Source of the DNA: Thalassobaculum_A sp040219615
Lineage (GTDB): Bacteria; Pseudomonadota; Alphaproteobacteria; Thalassobaculales; Thalassobaculaceae
Length of the DNA: 64,000 bases
NCBI RefSeq assembly: GCF_040219615.1
Contig: NZ_JAVJSE010000011.1
Coordinates: forward strand, 6,486-70,485
Direction of reading: 5' to 3'
The translations under genes were made by a program, and so were the position numbers. Positions 8,124 through 15,936 of this stretch are shown one piece after another (position 1 is the stretch's first letter; each line of letters starts with the position of its first letter). The notes under the pieces were generated by a model, which was not told the DNA's origin, ran no database searches, and was given only the letters and a program-made list of their open reading frames with translations.

Positions 8124-9281
8124 TCAGTCCTCGTCGACGCCGGCCCGGCCGATCCGGACGTCGCGATGTACCGACACCCCGAGGACCATGCCGAGCCCCA
8201 GCATGATCGTCAGCATGGCGGTTCCGCCGTAGCTGATCATCGGCAACGGCACCCCGACGACCGGTATCAGGCCCATCACCATGGCCACGTTGATGAACAG
8301 GTACAGGAACAGAGTGGTGGTCACCCCGAGGGCCACCAGCCGCCCGAACTGGCTGCGCGACCGGATCGCGATGGCGAACCCGTAGGCGATCACCAGGACG
8401 TACAGGCCGATCAGGCCGAGCGCGCCGACCATGCCGAACTCCTCGGCCAGCATGGTGAAGATGAAGTCGGTCTGCTTCTCCGGCAGGAAATTCAGGTGGC
8501 TCTGGCTGCCCTCCAGGAACCCCTTGCCGAACAGCCCGCCGGAGCCGAGCGCGATCTTCGACTGGGTGATGTGGTAGCCGGAACCGAGCGGGTCGCTCTC
8601 CGGGTTCAGGAAGGTCAGGATGCGCTGCTGCTGGTACGTGCGCATGAACTGCCAGCCGATCGGCACGGCCGCGAGCGCGATCCCGATCAGGGTCAGGAAC
8701 TTCCAGATTCGCACCCCCGCGAGGAAGAACGTCGCGCCCGCCCCCATCAGGATCATGAGCGCGGTGCCGAGGTCGGGCTGGCGCAGCACCAGCACCACCG
8801 GCATGCCGATCATCAGCAGCGGCGGCAGCAGGTTCAGCGGGTTTCCGACCTCGTCCCAGGTCAGACCGTGGAAATACCGGGCGAGCGCCAGCACCAGGGA
8901 AATCTTCATCAGCTCGGAGGGCTGCAACTGGAACAGGCCCAGGTCGATCCAGCGCTGCGCGCCCATGCCGATCTCGCCCATCACCTCGACGGCGAACAGC
9001 AGCAGAAGCACCGCGGCGTACATCAGGTAGGCGCTGCGCATCCAGAACCGCACGTCGACCATGGCGACGGTCAGCATCACCACGAAGCCGACACCGAAAC
9101 GGATCGCCTGGCGATAAGCCCAGGGCGTGACGCTGCCGTTGGCCGCCGAGTACAGCATGGCAAAGCCGACCGAGGCGATCGCGACGATCAGCAGGACCAT
9201 GAGCCAGTTCACCGCGGCCAGCTTCTGGCCGAGGGTCATCTCCGGTGGGTTGAGAGCCTCGAAACGGGTCCCGACGGCCAT
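8124..9281 (-). CDS. rodA: Peptidoglycan glycosyltransferase RodA
   Basis: A 385-residue SEDS-family membrane polymerase that extends glycan strands for lateral wall growth together with PBP2. Many hydrophobic helices span the protein. Characteristic SEDS segments are visible: GAQRWIDLGLFQLQPSELMKI, DLGTALMILMGAGATFFLAG, FLPEKQTDFIFTMLAEEFG and PLPMISYGGTAM. The ATG at 9281 lies only 4 bases after the mrdA stop codon, marking the tail of the mreBCD-mrdA-rodA operon. Length is normal for RodA. Confidence 0.97.
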   Translation of the reverse strand: MAVGTRFEALNPPEMTLGQKLAAVNWLMVLLIVAIASVGFAMLYSAANGSVTPWAYRQAIRFGVGFVVMLTVAMVDVRFWMRSAYLMYAAVLLLLFAVEVMGEIGMGAQRWIDLGLFQLQPSELMKISLVLALARYFHGLTWDEVGNPLNLLPPLLMIGMPVVLVLRQPDLGTALMILMGAGATFFLAGVRIWKFLTLIGIALAAVPIGWQFMRTYQQQRILTFLNPESDPLGSGYHITQSKIALGSGGLFGKGFLEGSQSHLNFLPEKQTDFIFTMLAEEFGMVGALGLIGLYVLVIAYGFAIAIRSRSQFGRLVALGVTTTLFLYLFINVAMVMGLIPVVGVPLPMISYGGTAMLTIMLGLGMVLGVSVHRDVRIGRAGVDED

Positions 9282-9285
9282 CGCC

Positions 9286-11286
9286 CTACCCCCGCCGCCG
9301 CGGGTCAGCGGCCGGTACGGCACTCAGCGGCGCCGACCCGCCCGGATCGATCCGCAGGGTCTCCAGAAGCACGTCGGCGGCGATCGGCGCCGCCATCGAC
9401 GACCCGCCGCCGCCATGCTCGACCACGACCGAGACCGCATAGCGCGGCGCCTCGACCGGCGCGAAGCCGACGAACAGGGCATGGTCGCGGTCGCGCCAGG
9501 GCTGGTCCTTTGACTTCGTCAGCCCCGCCGCCCGCTGCGCCATGGTGATGCGCTTGACCTGCGACGTCCCCGTCTTGCCGCCGATGGTCGGATCGTTCTC
9601 GCGGCTGCGGACGGCGCGGGCGGTACCGCGGGCCCCGTTCACGACCGCGCTCATCGCCTGGCGCATCAGGTCGAGGTCGCGCGGATCCAGGCCGGTCGGC
9701 GGGAAATTCCGGGCGTTGCCGTCGGGATCGCGGACCAGACGCGGCACCACCGCGCGGCCGCCGTTCACCAGGCGCGCCGTCATCGTCGCGAGCTGCAGCG
9801 GGGTGGCCAGGACGAACCCCTGTCCGATCGCCGCCACCAGGGTCTCGCCGCGGTGCCAGGGCTCGCCCCGCGTCGCCTGCTTCCACTCCCGGCTCGGGAT
9901 CAGCCCGCGGCGCTCGCCCGGCAGATCGACGTCGAGCATCTCGCCGAGGCCCAGGCGCTTGGCCATCGCCGCGATCCGGTCGATGCCGATGCGCTTGGCG
10001 ATCTCATAGAAATACACGTCGCAGCTCTGCTCGAGCGCGCCGACCATGTCGACCGTGCCGTGCCCGCCACGCTTCCAGCAGTGGAACCTGGTGTCGCCCA
10101 GTTCCAGGTGCCCGGGACAGAAGAACTGGGTGTCGGGACCCGCCAGGTCGGCTTCCAGGGCCGCCAGGCTGACCAGCATCTTGAAGGTCGACCCGGGCGG
10201 GTACTGGCCGGCGATGGACTTGTTGGTGAGCGGCGAGCGCGGGTTGGAGAGCAACTCCTCCCAGTCCTTGGCCGAGAGCCCGTGGTTGAACGGGTTGGGG
10301 TCGTAGCCCGGCGCCGACACCAGAGCGCGAAGCTCGCCCGAATGGACGTCCATCACGACCACCGAGCCGCTCTCGGCCTCGACCACCTCGCCGTATTTGT
10401 CGAGCAGGATGGTGTCCTGCGCCTCGCTCGCCGCCAGCATCGCCGGCGATGCCTTGGCCAGCGCCACCTGGGCGCGCGGATCGTCGACCGGAATCCGTTC
10501 CGCCATGCCGCGCGTCAGCCGCTCGGTGGCGAAGCGCTGCAGGTTGATGTCGATGCTGAGGCGAATGTCGCGGCCGGGCTCGCCCTCGTCGCCCGGCAGC
10601 TTGCGGATGATCCGGCCGAGTGCGTTGACCTCGACCTGGCGTTGACCGGCGGTGCCGCGCATCTCCAGGTCGTGGACCTTCTCGATCCCGCTCTTTCCGA
10701 TCCGGAAGTCCGGCAGCTCCAGCACCGGGTCGCCGGTCAGCTCGTTCTCGGAGACCGCCGCGACGTAGCCGGTGCAGTGCACCGCCAGTTCACCGAAGGG
10801 ATAGCGGCGCGACCGCCCTACCTCGATCCGGACCCCCGGGAGGTACGGCGCGTTGACCGCCACCCGGGCGATCTCCTCGCGGCTCAGATTCTCCACCACG
10901 GTGACCGGCACGAAGGCGCGCTTGCGCTTGACGTCCTTGAGCACCCGGCGGACGTCCCATTCCGGCACCTCGATGATCGAGCCGAGGGCGGCCAGGGTGG
11001 CGGAGACGTCGACCGTCTGCTCGCGGACGATCTCGACCCTGAAATTGTCCTGGTTGTCGGCCAGCGGCACGCCGTTCAAGTCCAGGATCCGGCCCCGGAT
11101 CGGCGGCAGCAGCTCGAGATTGAACTGGTTGTTGCGCGACAGCAGCGAATAGCGGTCCGCCTCGACGACCTGCAGGTAGTAGAGCCGCGCGGCCAGGGCA
11201 CCGACCAGCCCGAGCTGGCCGGCCGCCAGCATCAGGGCGCGCCGGGTGAAGATCCGCTGGCTGTCCTGCTCGCTCGCCTTCAGCAT
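9286..11286 (-). CDS. mrdA: Penicillin-binding protein 2
   Basis: A 666-residue class B transpeptidase that cross-links peptidoglycan in the periplasm during rod elongation. It has one N-terminal membrane anchor (about residues 18-38) and a dimerisation/pedestal domain. The transpeptidase domain carries the SxxK motif PGSTFKM (serine near residue 366), the SxD motif QSCDVYFYE and the KTG box GGKTGTSQVK. Its start directly abuts the mreD stop codon (11287), and rodA follows after 4 bases, so PBP2 and RodA are made together. Length and motifs are standard. Confidence 0.97.
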   Translation of the reverse strand: MLKASEQDSQRIFTRRALMLAAGQLGLVGALAARLYYLQVVEADRYSLLSRNNQFNLELLPPIRGRILDLNGVPLADNQDNFRVEIVREQTVDVSATLAALGSIIEVPEWDVRRVLKDVKRKRAFVPVTVVENLSREEIARVAVNAPYLPGVRIEVGRSRRYPFGELAVHCTGYVAAVSENELTGDPVLELPDFRIGKSGIEKVHDLEMRGTAGQRQVEVNALGRIIRKLPGDEGEPGRDIRLSIDINLQRFATERLTRGMAERIPVDDPRAQVALAKASPAMLAASEAQDTILLDKYGEVVEAESGSVVVMDVHSGELRALVSAPGYDPNPFNHGLSAKDWEELLSNPRSPLTNKSIAGQYPPGSTFKMLVSLAALEADLAGPDTQFFCPGHLELGDTRFHCWKRGGHGTVDMVGALEQSCDVYFYEIAKRIGIDRIAAMAKRLGLGEMLDVDLPGERRGLIPSREWKQATRGEPWHRGETLVAAIGQGFVLATPLQLATMTARLVNGGRAVVPRLVRDPDGNARNFPPTGLDPRDLDLMRQAMSAVVNGARGTARAVRSRENDPTIGGKTGTSQVKRITMAQRAAGLTKSKDQPWRDRDHALFVGFAPVEAPRYAVSVVVEHGGGGSSMAAPIAADVLLETLRIDPGGSAPLSAVPAADPRRRG

Positions 11287-11796
11287 TCACCGCACCACAT
11301 AGCGGTGGATTCGCACGAACACCCAGGCGACCACCGGGAACAGGGTCACGGTCACCAGGTACTGGAACACCGCCGGCTCCGGCCCGACCAGCCGCAGCGC
11401 CAGGAGCGATGCCAGGAACCACACCAGGAACGCCGCCAGCGCGTGGATCAGCACGAAGCCGAACCAGGCCAGCACGAACGGCTTGCCGAGGAAGGCACGG
11501 CGCTGCGAGACCGCCAGCCCGTGCACGATCATCAGGGAAAGCGCGGTCATGCCGAGCGGCGTGGCCGCCAGGATGTCCTGCAGCACGCCGACCAGGAACA
11601 GCGCGAAGGGCGGCTGCAGGTCCGGGCGGAACACCGCCCAGTAGAACGCCGCCATCGCGGTGTAGGCCGGCACCACCGCGGTGTAGCCGGGAATGCCGAT
11701 CGGCACCGCCGACAGGATGGCGAGCAGCACGGTGAGCGCGATCGGGGTCGCCTGGCGCAGCCAGAGGTCGACGCGCTGTGTCGCCGTCATCCTCAT
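11287..11796 (-). CDS. mreD: Rod shape-determining protein MreD
   Basis: A 169-residue membrane protein of the elongasome with about five hydrophobic helices (for example residues 15-35, 50-75 and 105-125) and the family segment FLVGVLQDILAATPLGM. Sequence conservation is low in MreD, but position and topology are decisive. Its ATG overlaps the mreC stop codon by four bases, and its own stop abuts the mrdA start, indicating coupled translation. Confidence 0.92.
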   Translation of the reverse strand: MRMTATQRVDLWLRQATPIALTVLLAILSAVPIGIPGYTAVVPAYTAMAAFYWAVFRPDLQPPFALFLVGVLQDILAATPLGMTALSLMIVHGLAVSQRRAFLGKPFVLAWFGFVLIHALAAFLVWFLASLLALRLVGPEPAVFQYLVTVTLFPVVAWVFVRIHRYVVR

Positions 11797-12719
11797 TTCG
11801 GGGCCAGACCCAGCAGCCGCCCGCGGTCGGACCGCTCGGGCCCCATCAGGGTGAAGGGCGGGGTGCCGGCGGCCGGCCTGACCAGGCCGTCCAGGCCGTA
11901 GTCCAGCAGCCGGACGTATTCCAGCCGGTTCCAGTCGACATAGGGCATGACCTTGATCGACCCGTCGTCGATCGCCGTCACCACCCCGATCGGCAGCCCG
12001 GCCGGGAACACGCCGCCATGGCCCGAGGTGACGATCCGGTCGCCGGGCAGCACCTGGGCGTTCTGCGGCAGGTAGACCAGCCGCGGCAGCCGGGTGTTGT
12101 CACCGGCCAGCACGCCGGGATCGCGGGTCCGCTCGACCACCACCGGGATCTGCGAGTTCAGGTCGGTGATCAGCAGGACCCGGGCGTGCCGGCTGCCCAG
12201 TTCGACCACGCCGCCGGCCAGGCCGTCGCCGGTGACCGCGGCCAGTCCGCGCCGGACCCCCTGGTCGGAGCCGGCGTTGATCATCGCGCTGCGCACGAAG
12301 GCGCCGCCGGCGTCGGCGATCACCCGGGCCGTGATGAACGCCACGGCGGGTTCCGGCACGTAGTTGGTGAGGGCCCGCAGCGCCTTGTTCTCGGCCTCCA
12401 GGCGACGGGCGACGTGCTGCCAGCGCTCCAACCGGTCGTTGTCGACCCGCAGCCGCTCGTTCTCGGCCCGCAGGTCGCGCAGCCGGCGAGCCGCCGCCAC
12501 GGTATCGGCCACACTGGCGGCAGGCCGGGACAGCACCTCGAGCACCGGCGCCAGGGCGTCGGCGACGCTGGTCCGGAACCGCTCGACCAGCAGGACGTCG
12601 GCTTTGCCGAGCAGCATCAGGGTGAAGGCGCCGGCCAGCAGCAGCGCAAAGGCAAAGCGGCTCCAGAAGGACCGCACCGGCTGCGCGACACTGGTGAAGG
12701 AGCCGGGACGCCGTGCCAT
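11793..12719 (-). CDS. mreC: Rod shape-determining protein MreC
   Basis: 308 residues: a cytoplasmic N-terminal tail, one membrane helix (about 18-40), a periplasmic coiled coil (about 70-110, RLRDLRAENERLRVDNDRLE) and a beta-barrel core that scaffolds PBP2. The core contains the conserved GLAGGVVELGSRHARVLLITD and RIVTSGHGGVFPAGLPIGVV segments. It lies 56 bases after mreB and overlaps mreD by four bases. Confidence 0.96.
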   Translation of the reverse strand: MARRPGSFTSVAQPVRSFWSRFAFALLLAGAFTLMLLGKADVLLVERFRTSVADALAPVLEVLSRPAASVADTVAAARRLRDLRAENERLRVDNDRLERWQHVARRLEAENKALRALTNYVPEPAVAFITARVIADAGGAFVRSAMINAGSDQGVRRGLAAVTGDGLAGGVVELGSRHARVLLITDLNSQIPVVVERTRDPGVLAGDNTRLPRLVYLPQNAQVLPGDRIVTSGHGGVFPAGLPIGVVTAIDDGSIKVMPYVDWNRLEYVRLLDYGLDGLVRPAAGTPPFTLMGPERSDRGRLLGLAPK

Positions 12720-12775
12720 CCTCGCCGTTCAACCTCCCCCTGGGTTCGTCGTCTCCGCGCCCCGCCGTCGACCGG

Positions 12776-13819
12776 TCAGTATGCGCCGATCAGGACATTG
12801 CGCAGGACCTTCATCTCCTCGAGGCACCGGCCGGTGCCGAGGGCCACGCAGGACAGCGGGTCGTCGGCGATCATGACCGGCAGCCCGGTGGCATGCCGAA
12901 GCACGTAGTCGAGATTTCCGAGCAGCGCGCCGCCACCGGTCAGCACGATGCCCTTGTCGACGATGTCGGCCGCCAGTTCCGGCGGGGTCTGCTCGAGCGC
13001 GACCTTGACCGCCTCGACGATCTGGCTGACCGGCTCGGCCAGGCTGTCGGCGATCTGCGACTGATCGATGATGATTTCCTTGGGCACGCCGTTCATCAGG
13101 TCGCGGCCCTTGATCTGCATGGTCCTGCCGACGCCATCCTCCGGCGGATAGGCCGAGCCGATGTCCTTCTTGATCCGCTCGGCGCTGCCCTCTCCGACCA
13201 GGAGGTTATGGTTGCGCCGGATGTAGGCGATGATCGCCTCGTCCATCTTGTCGCCACCGACCCGCACCGAACGCGAGTACACGATGCCGCCGAGCGAGAG
13301 CACCGCCACCTCGGTGGTGCCACCGCCGATGTCGACGACCATCGAGCCGGTCGGCTCGGTCACCGGGAGGTTGGCGCCGATCGCCGCCGCCATCGGCTCC
13401 TCGATCAGGAACACCCGGCGGGCGCCGGCGCTCTCCGCGCTCTCCTGGATCGCGCGCCGCTCGACCGCGGTCGAGCCCGACGGCACGCACACGATCACCT
13501 GCGGACTGGCGAAGGACCGCCGGTTGTGCACCTTGCGGATGAAGTGCTTGATCATCTCCTCGGCGACCTCGAAGTCGGCGATGACGCCGTCGCGAAGCGG
13601 CCGGATGGCCTGAATGTTGCCGGGGGTGCGGCCGAGCATCTGCTTGGCCTCGTCGCCGACCGCCAGCACCTGCTTCTTGCCGCGGACCGTGGCGATGGCG
13701 ACGACCGACGGCTCGTTCAGCACGATGCCGCGGCCCTTCACGTAGACCAGCGTGTTCGCGGTCCCGAGATCGATGGCCATGTCGGCCGAGAGCATTCCGA
13801 GCAGGTTGGCAAAGAACAT
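12776..13819 (-). CDS. mreB: Actin-like cell-shape protein MreB
   Basis: A 347-residue actin-family ATPase that forms membrane-associated filaments guiding lateral wall synthesis. Phosphate-binding motifs are visible: DLGTANTLVYVKGRGI (phosphate 1), VVDIGGGTTEVAVLSLGGIV (phosphate 2) and VLTGGGALLGNLDYVL (adenosine site). The N-terminal membrane-contact segment MFFANLLGMLSAD is present. It is the first gene of the leftward shape operon, and a plausible promoter lies about 105 bases upstream. Confidence 0.98.
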   Translation of the reverse strand: MFFANLLGMLSADMAIDLGTANTLVYVKGRGIVLNEPSVVAIATVRGKKQVLAVGDEAKQMLGRTPGNIQAIRPLRDGVIADFEVAEEMIKHFIRKVHNRRSFASPQVIVCVPSGSTAVERRAIQESAESAGARRVFLIEEPMAAAIGANLPVTEPTGSMVVDIGGGTTEVAVLSLGGIVYSRSVRVGGDKMDEAIIAYIRRNHNLLVGEGSAERIKKDIGSAYPPEDGVGRTMQIKGRDLMNGVPKEIIIDQSQIADSLAEPVSQIVEAVKVALEQTPPELAADIVDKGIVLTGGGALLGNLDYVLRHATGLPVMIADDPLSCVALGTGRCLEEMKVLRNVLIGAY

Positions 13820-13921
13820 GGAATCCGATCCCGTAAGAGCCTCAGAGCCGGGTGCGCGCCCGCGTGCGTCCGTATGCCTGGAATCGATAGACGCTGCGCT
13901 TCTCCCCGCGCGGCGATCGGA

Positions 13922-13950
13922 AAGATACCAGGATTCGCGGGCATCTACAA
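13922..13950 (-). promoter_or_regulatory. Candidate promoter of the mreB operon
   Basis: On the minus strand TTGTAG (13950-13945) and TATCTT (13927-13922) are 17 bases apart, about 105 bases before the mreB ATG. The match to consensus is partial (three and four of six), and no alternative was better. Confidence 0.35.
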
Positions 13951-14055
13951 AAGGCTGTTCACCCGATTTCGCACTTTTTTAGCGCCGCAACCGGGCGCCG
14001 CCGGACTGCATATGCCATGTTGCTTAACAGACCGTAACCGGCGCCGGCAAACGAA

Positions 14056-14083
14056 GACGGCGCCGTCTCGCGACGGCGCCGTC
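14056..14083 (-). terminator. Terminator hairpin of ilvC
   Basis: Two copies of the self-complementary 12-mer GACGGCGCCGTC (14056-14067 and 14072-14083) pair into a 12-bp stem with a TCGC loop, 22 bases beyond the ilvC stop. On the minus strand it is followed by TTCGTTT, a modest U-rich tail. Confidence 0.75.
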
Positions 14084-14105
14084 CCGCATCGGCCGGCGAC
14101 CGGCC

Positions 14106-15125
14106 TCAGTTCTTGGTCTTGTCGACCAGCTTGTTGGCGGCGATCCACGGCATCATCGCCCGCAGCTTCTCGCCGACCACCTCGATGTCGTGCTCGGCGG
14201 CGCGCCGGCGCATGGCCTTGAACGACGCCTGGTTGACCCGGTTCTCCAGCATCCAGTTGCGCGCGAAGGTGCCCGACTGGATATCGTTCAGCACCCGCTT
14301 CATCTCGGCCCGGACCTCCGGGGTCACGATCCGCGGGCCCGACACGTACTCGCCGTACTCGGCGGTGTTGGAGATCGAGTAGTTCATGTTGGCGATGCCG
14401 CCCTCGTAGATGAGGTCGACGATCAGCTTCACCTCGTGCAGGCACTCGAAATAGGCCATCTCCGGCGCGTAGCCGGCCTCGACCAGGGTCTCGTAGCCGG
14501 CCTTGATCAACTCGCACAGGCCGCCGCACAGCACCACCTGCTCGCCGAACAGGTCGGTCTCGCACTCTTCCTTGAAGGTGGTCTCGATGGTGCCGGCCCG
14601 GCCGCCGCCGATCGCCGAGGAGTAGCTCAGCGCAATCTCCAGCGCGTTGCCCGACGGGTTCTGGTTGACCGCCACCAGGCACGGCACGCCGCCGCCCCGC
14701 AGGTACTCGGAGCGCACGGTGTGGCCCGGGCCCTTCGGCGCGATCATGAAGACGTCGATGTCGTCGCGCGCCTCGATGAAGTTGAAGTGCACGTTGAAGC
14801 CGTGCGCGAAGGCGATGGCCGCGCCCGGGCGGATGTTCGGAGCGATGTCGTCGCGGTAGATGTCGCCCTGCAGCTCGTCCGGGGTCAGGATCATGATGAC
14901 GTCGCCCCAGGCCGCGGCCTCGGCCGGGGTCATGACCTTCAGGCCGGCGGCCTCGGCCTTCGGCGCCGAGCGCGAGCCCTTCTTCAGGGCGACGGCGATC
15001 TCCTTGCAGCCGCTGTCCTTCAGGTTATTGGCGTGGGCGTGGCCCTGGCTGCCGTAGCCGACGATCACGACCTTCTTGGTCTTGATCAGGTTCACGTCGG
15101 CGTCGCGATCGTAATAGACGCGCAT
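14106..15125 (-). CDS. ilvC: Ketol-acid reductoisomerase
   Basis: A 339-residue class I enzyme converting acetolactate or acetohydroxybutyrate to the dihydroxy acid in valine/isoleucine synthesis, using NADPH and magnesium. The Rossmann motif GYGSQGHAHANNLKDSG lies near residue 24. The metal-binding acidic residues occur in the C-terminal knotted domain, within ETTFKEECETDLFGEQ and YFECLHEVKLIVDLIYEGG. The ATG at 15125 has GGAGAG upstream. It is third in the ilvB-ilvN-ilvC series, separated from ilvN by a hairpin-containing gap of 129 bases. Confidence 0.98.
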   Translation of the reverse strand: MRVYYDRDADVNLIKTKKVVIVGYGSQGHAHANNLKDSGCKEIAVALKKGSRSAPKAEAAGLKVMTPAEAAAWGDVIMILTPDELQGDIYRDDIAPNIRPGAAIAFAHGFNVHFNFIEARDDIDVFMIAPKGPGHTVRSEYLRGGGVPCLVAVNQNPSGNALEIALSYSSAIGGGRAGTIETTFKEECETDLFGEQVVLCGGLCELIKAGYETLVEAGYAPEMAYFECLHEVKLIVDLIYEGGIANMNYSISNTAEYGEYVSGPRIVTPEVRAEMKRVLNDIQSGTFARNWMLENRVNQASFKAMRRRAAEHDIEVVGEKLRAMMPWIAANKLVDKTKN

Positions 15126-15181
15126 GGGTACTCTCCTCTCGGGTCTTGACGCTCTTGGGTCTTGTTGGTTCGGGTCTCGAT

Positions 15182-15221
15182 GGCGGCGATTGGCCGCCGG
15201 TTTAGCGGGCGGGCGCCCGCT
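15182..15221 (-). terminator. Two hairpins between ilvN and ilvC
   Basis: Stem GGCGGC/GCCGCC (15182-15198) and stem AGCGGGC/GCCCGCT (15204-15221) lie between the ilvN stop and the ilvC start. Neither has a T-run. They may partly terminate or stabilise the transcript rather than end it. Confidence 0.4.
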
Positions 15222-15254
15222 GGTCCATATGCGGGATGCGCAAAGCCGGTTTCG

Positions 15255-15827
15255 TCAGTCGTCGCCGCCTGTCTTGCCCTTCCGCCTGGCCGCCTTGCGG
15301 CGGACCAGCGGCATCTGGAGATGCGCCCCCCGGGCGATCGCCACGACACCGGTGCGCGACACCTCGACTTCCCCGAGGGCCGCCATCAGGTCGATGAACG
15401 CGTCGATCTTCCCGGTGTCGCCGGTCAGCTCGAACACGAAGCTCTCCAGGGTCGAGTCGATGGCACGGGCCCTGAAGGTGTCGGCGATGCGCAGCGCCTC
15501 GATCCGGGGCTCGCCGGTCGAGCGGATCTTGACGAGCGCCATCTCGCGGCTGACATGCGGACCCTCGAGCGTCAGGTCGTGGACGTCGTAGATCGGCACC
15601 AGGCGCGCGAGCTGGGCCTTGATCTGCTCGATGACCATCGGCGTGCCCGAGGTCACGATGGTGATGCGCGACCGCGCGTTCACCTCGTCGACCTCCGATA
15701 CGGTCAGGCTCTCGATGTTGTAGCCGCGACCGGAGAACAGCCCGATCACCCGGGCCAGGACGCCGGGCTCGTTGGCCACGAGCACGGCGATGGTATGCCG
15801 TTGGATCGGCATGTCGGTTGCAATCAC
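15255..15827 (-). CDS. ilvN: Acetolactate synthase small (regulatory) subunit
   Basis: A 190-residue regulatory subunit that confers valine feedback on IlvB. The N-terminal ACT domain is clear (HTIAVLVANEPGVLARVIGLFSGRGYNIESLTV), followed by the C-terminal domain with the VELTGDTGKIDAFIDLM-like region. The GTG at 15827 is chosen because AGGAG lies 7 bases upstream; the open frame extends eight codons further without a better signal. The last residues are unusually basic (RRKAARRKGKTGGDD). It lies 109 bases after ilvB. Confidence 0.96.
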   Translation of the reverse strand: MIATDMPIQRHTIAVLVANEPGVLARVIGLFSGRGYNIESLTVSEVDEVNARSRITIVTSGTPMVIEQIKAQLARLVPIYDVHDLTLEGPHVSREMALVKIRSTGEPRIEALRIADTFRARAIDSTLESFVFELTGDTGKIDAFIDLMAALGEVEVSRTGVVAIARGAHLQMPLVRRKAARRKGKTGGDD

Positions 15828-15936
15828 TGGTTCTCTCCTGGAGCGCCGCACCGGACCGGGCGCGCCCTCGACAAGCGTAACGACAGGGACCGGCTTCGGC
15901 CGGCGCCGCGCGCGGCGGCGACCGGCCTCAACCCGA

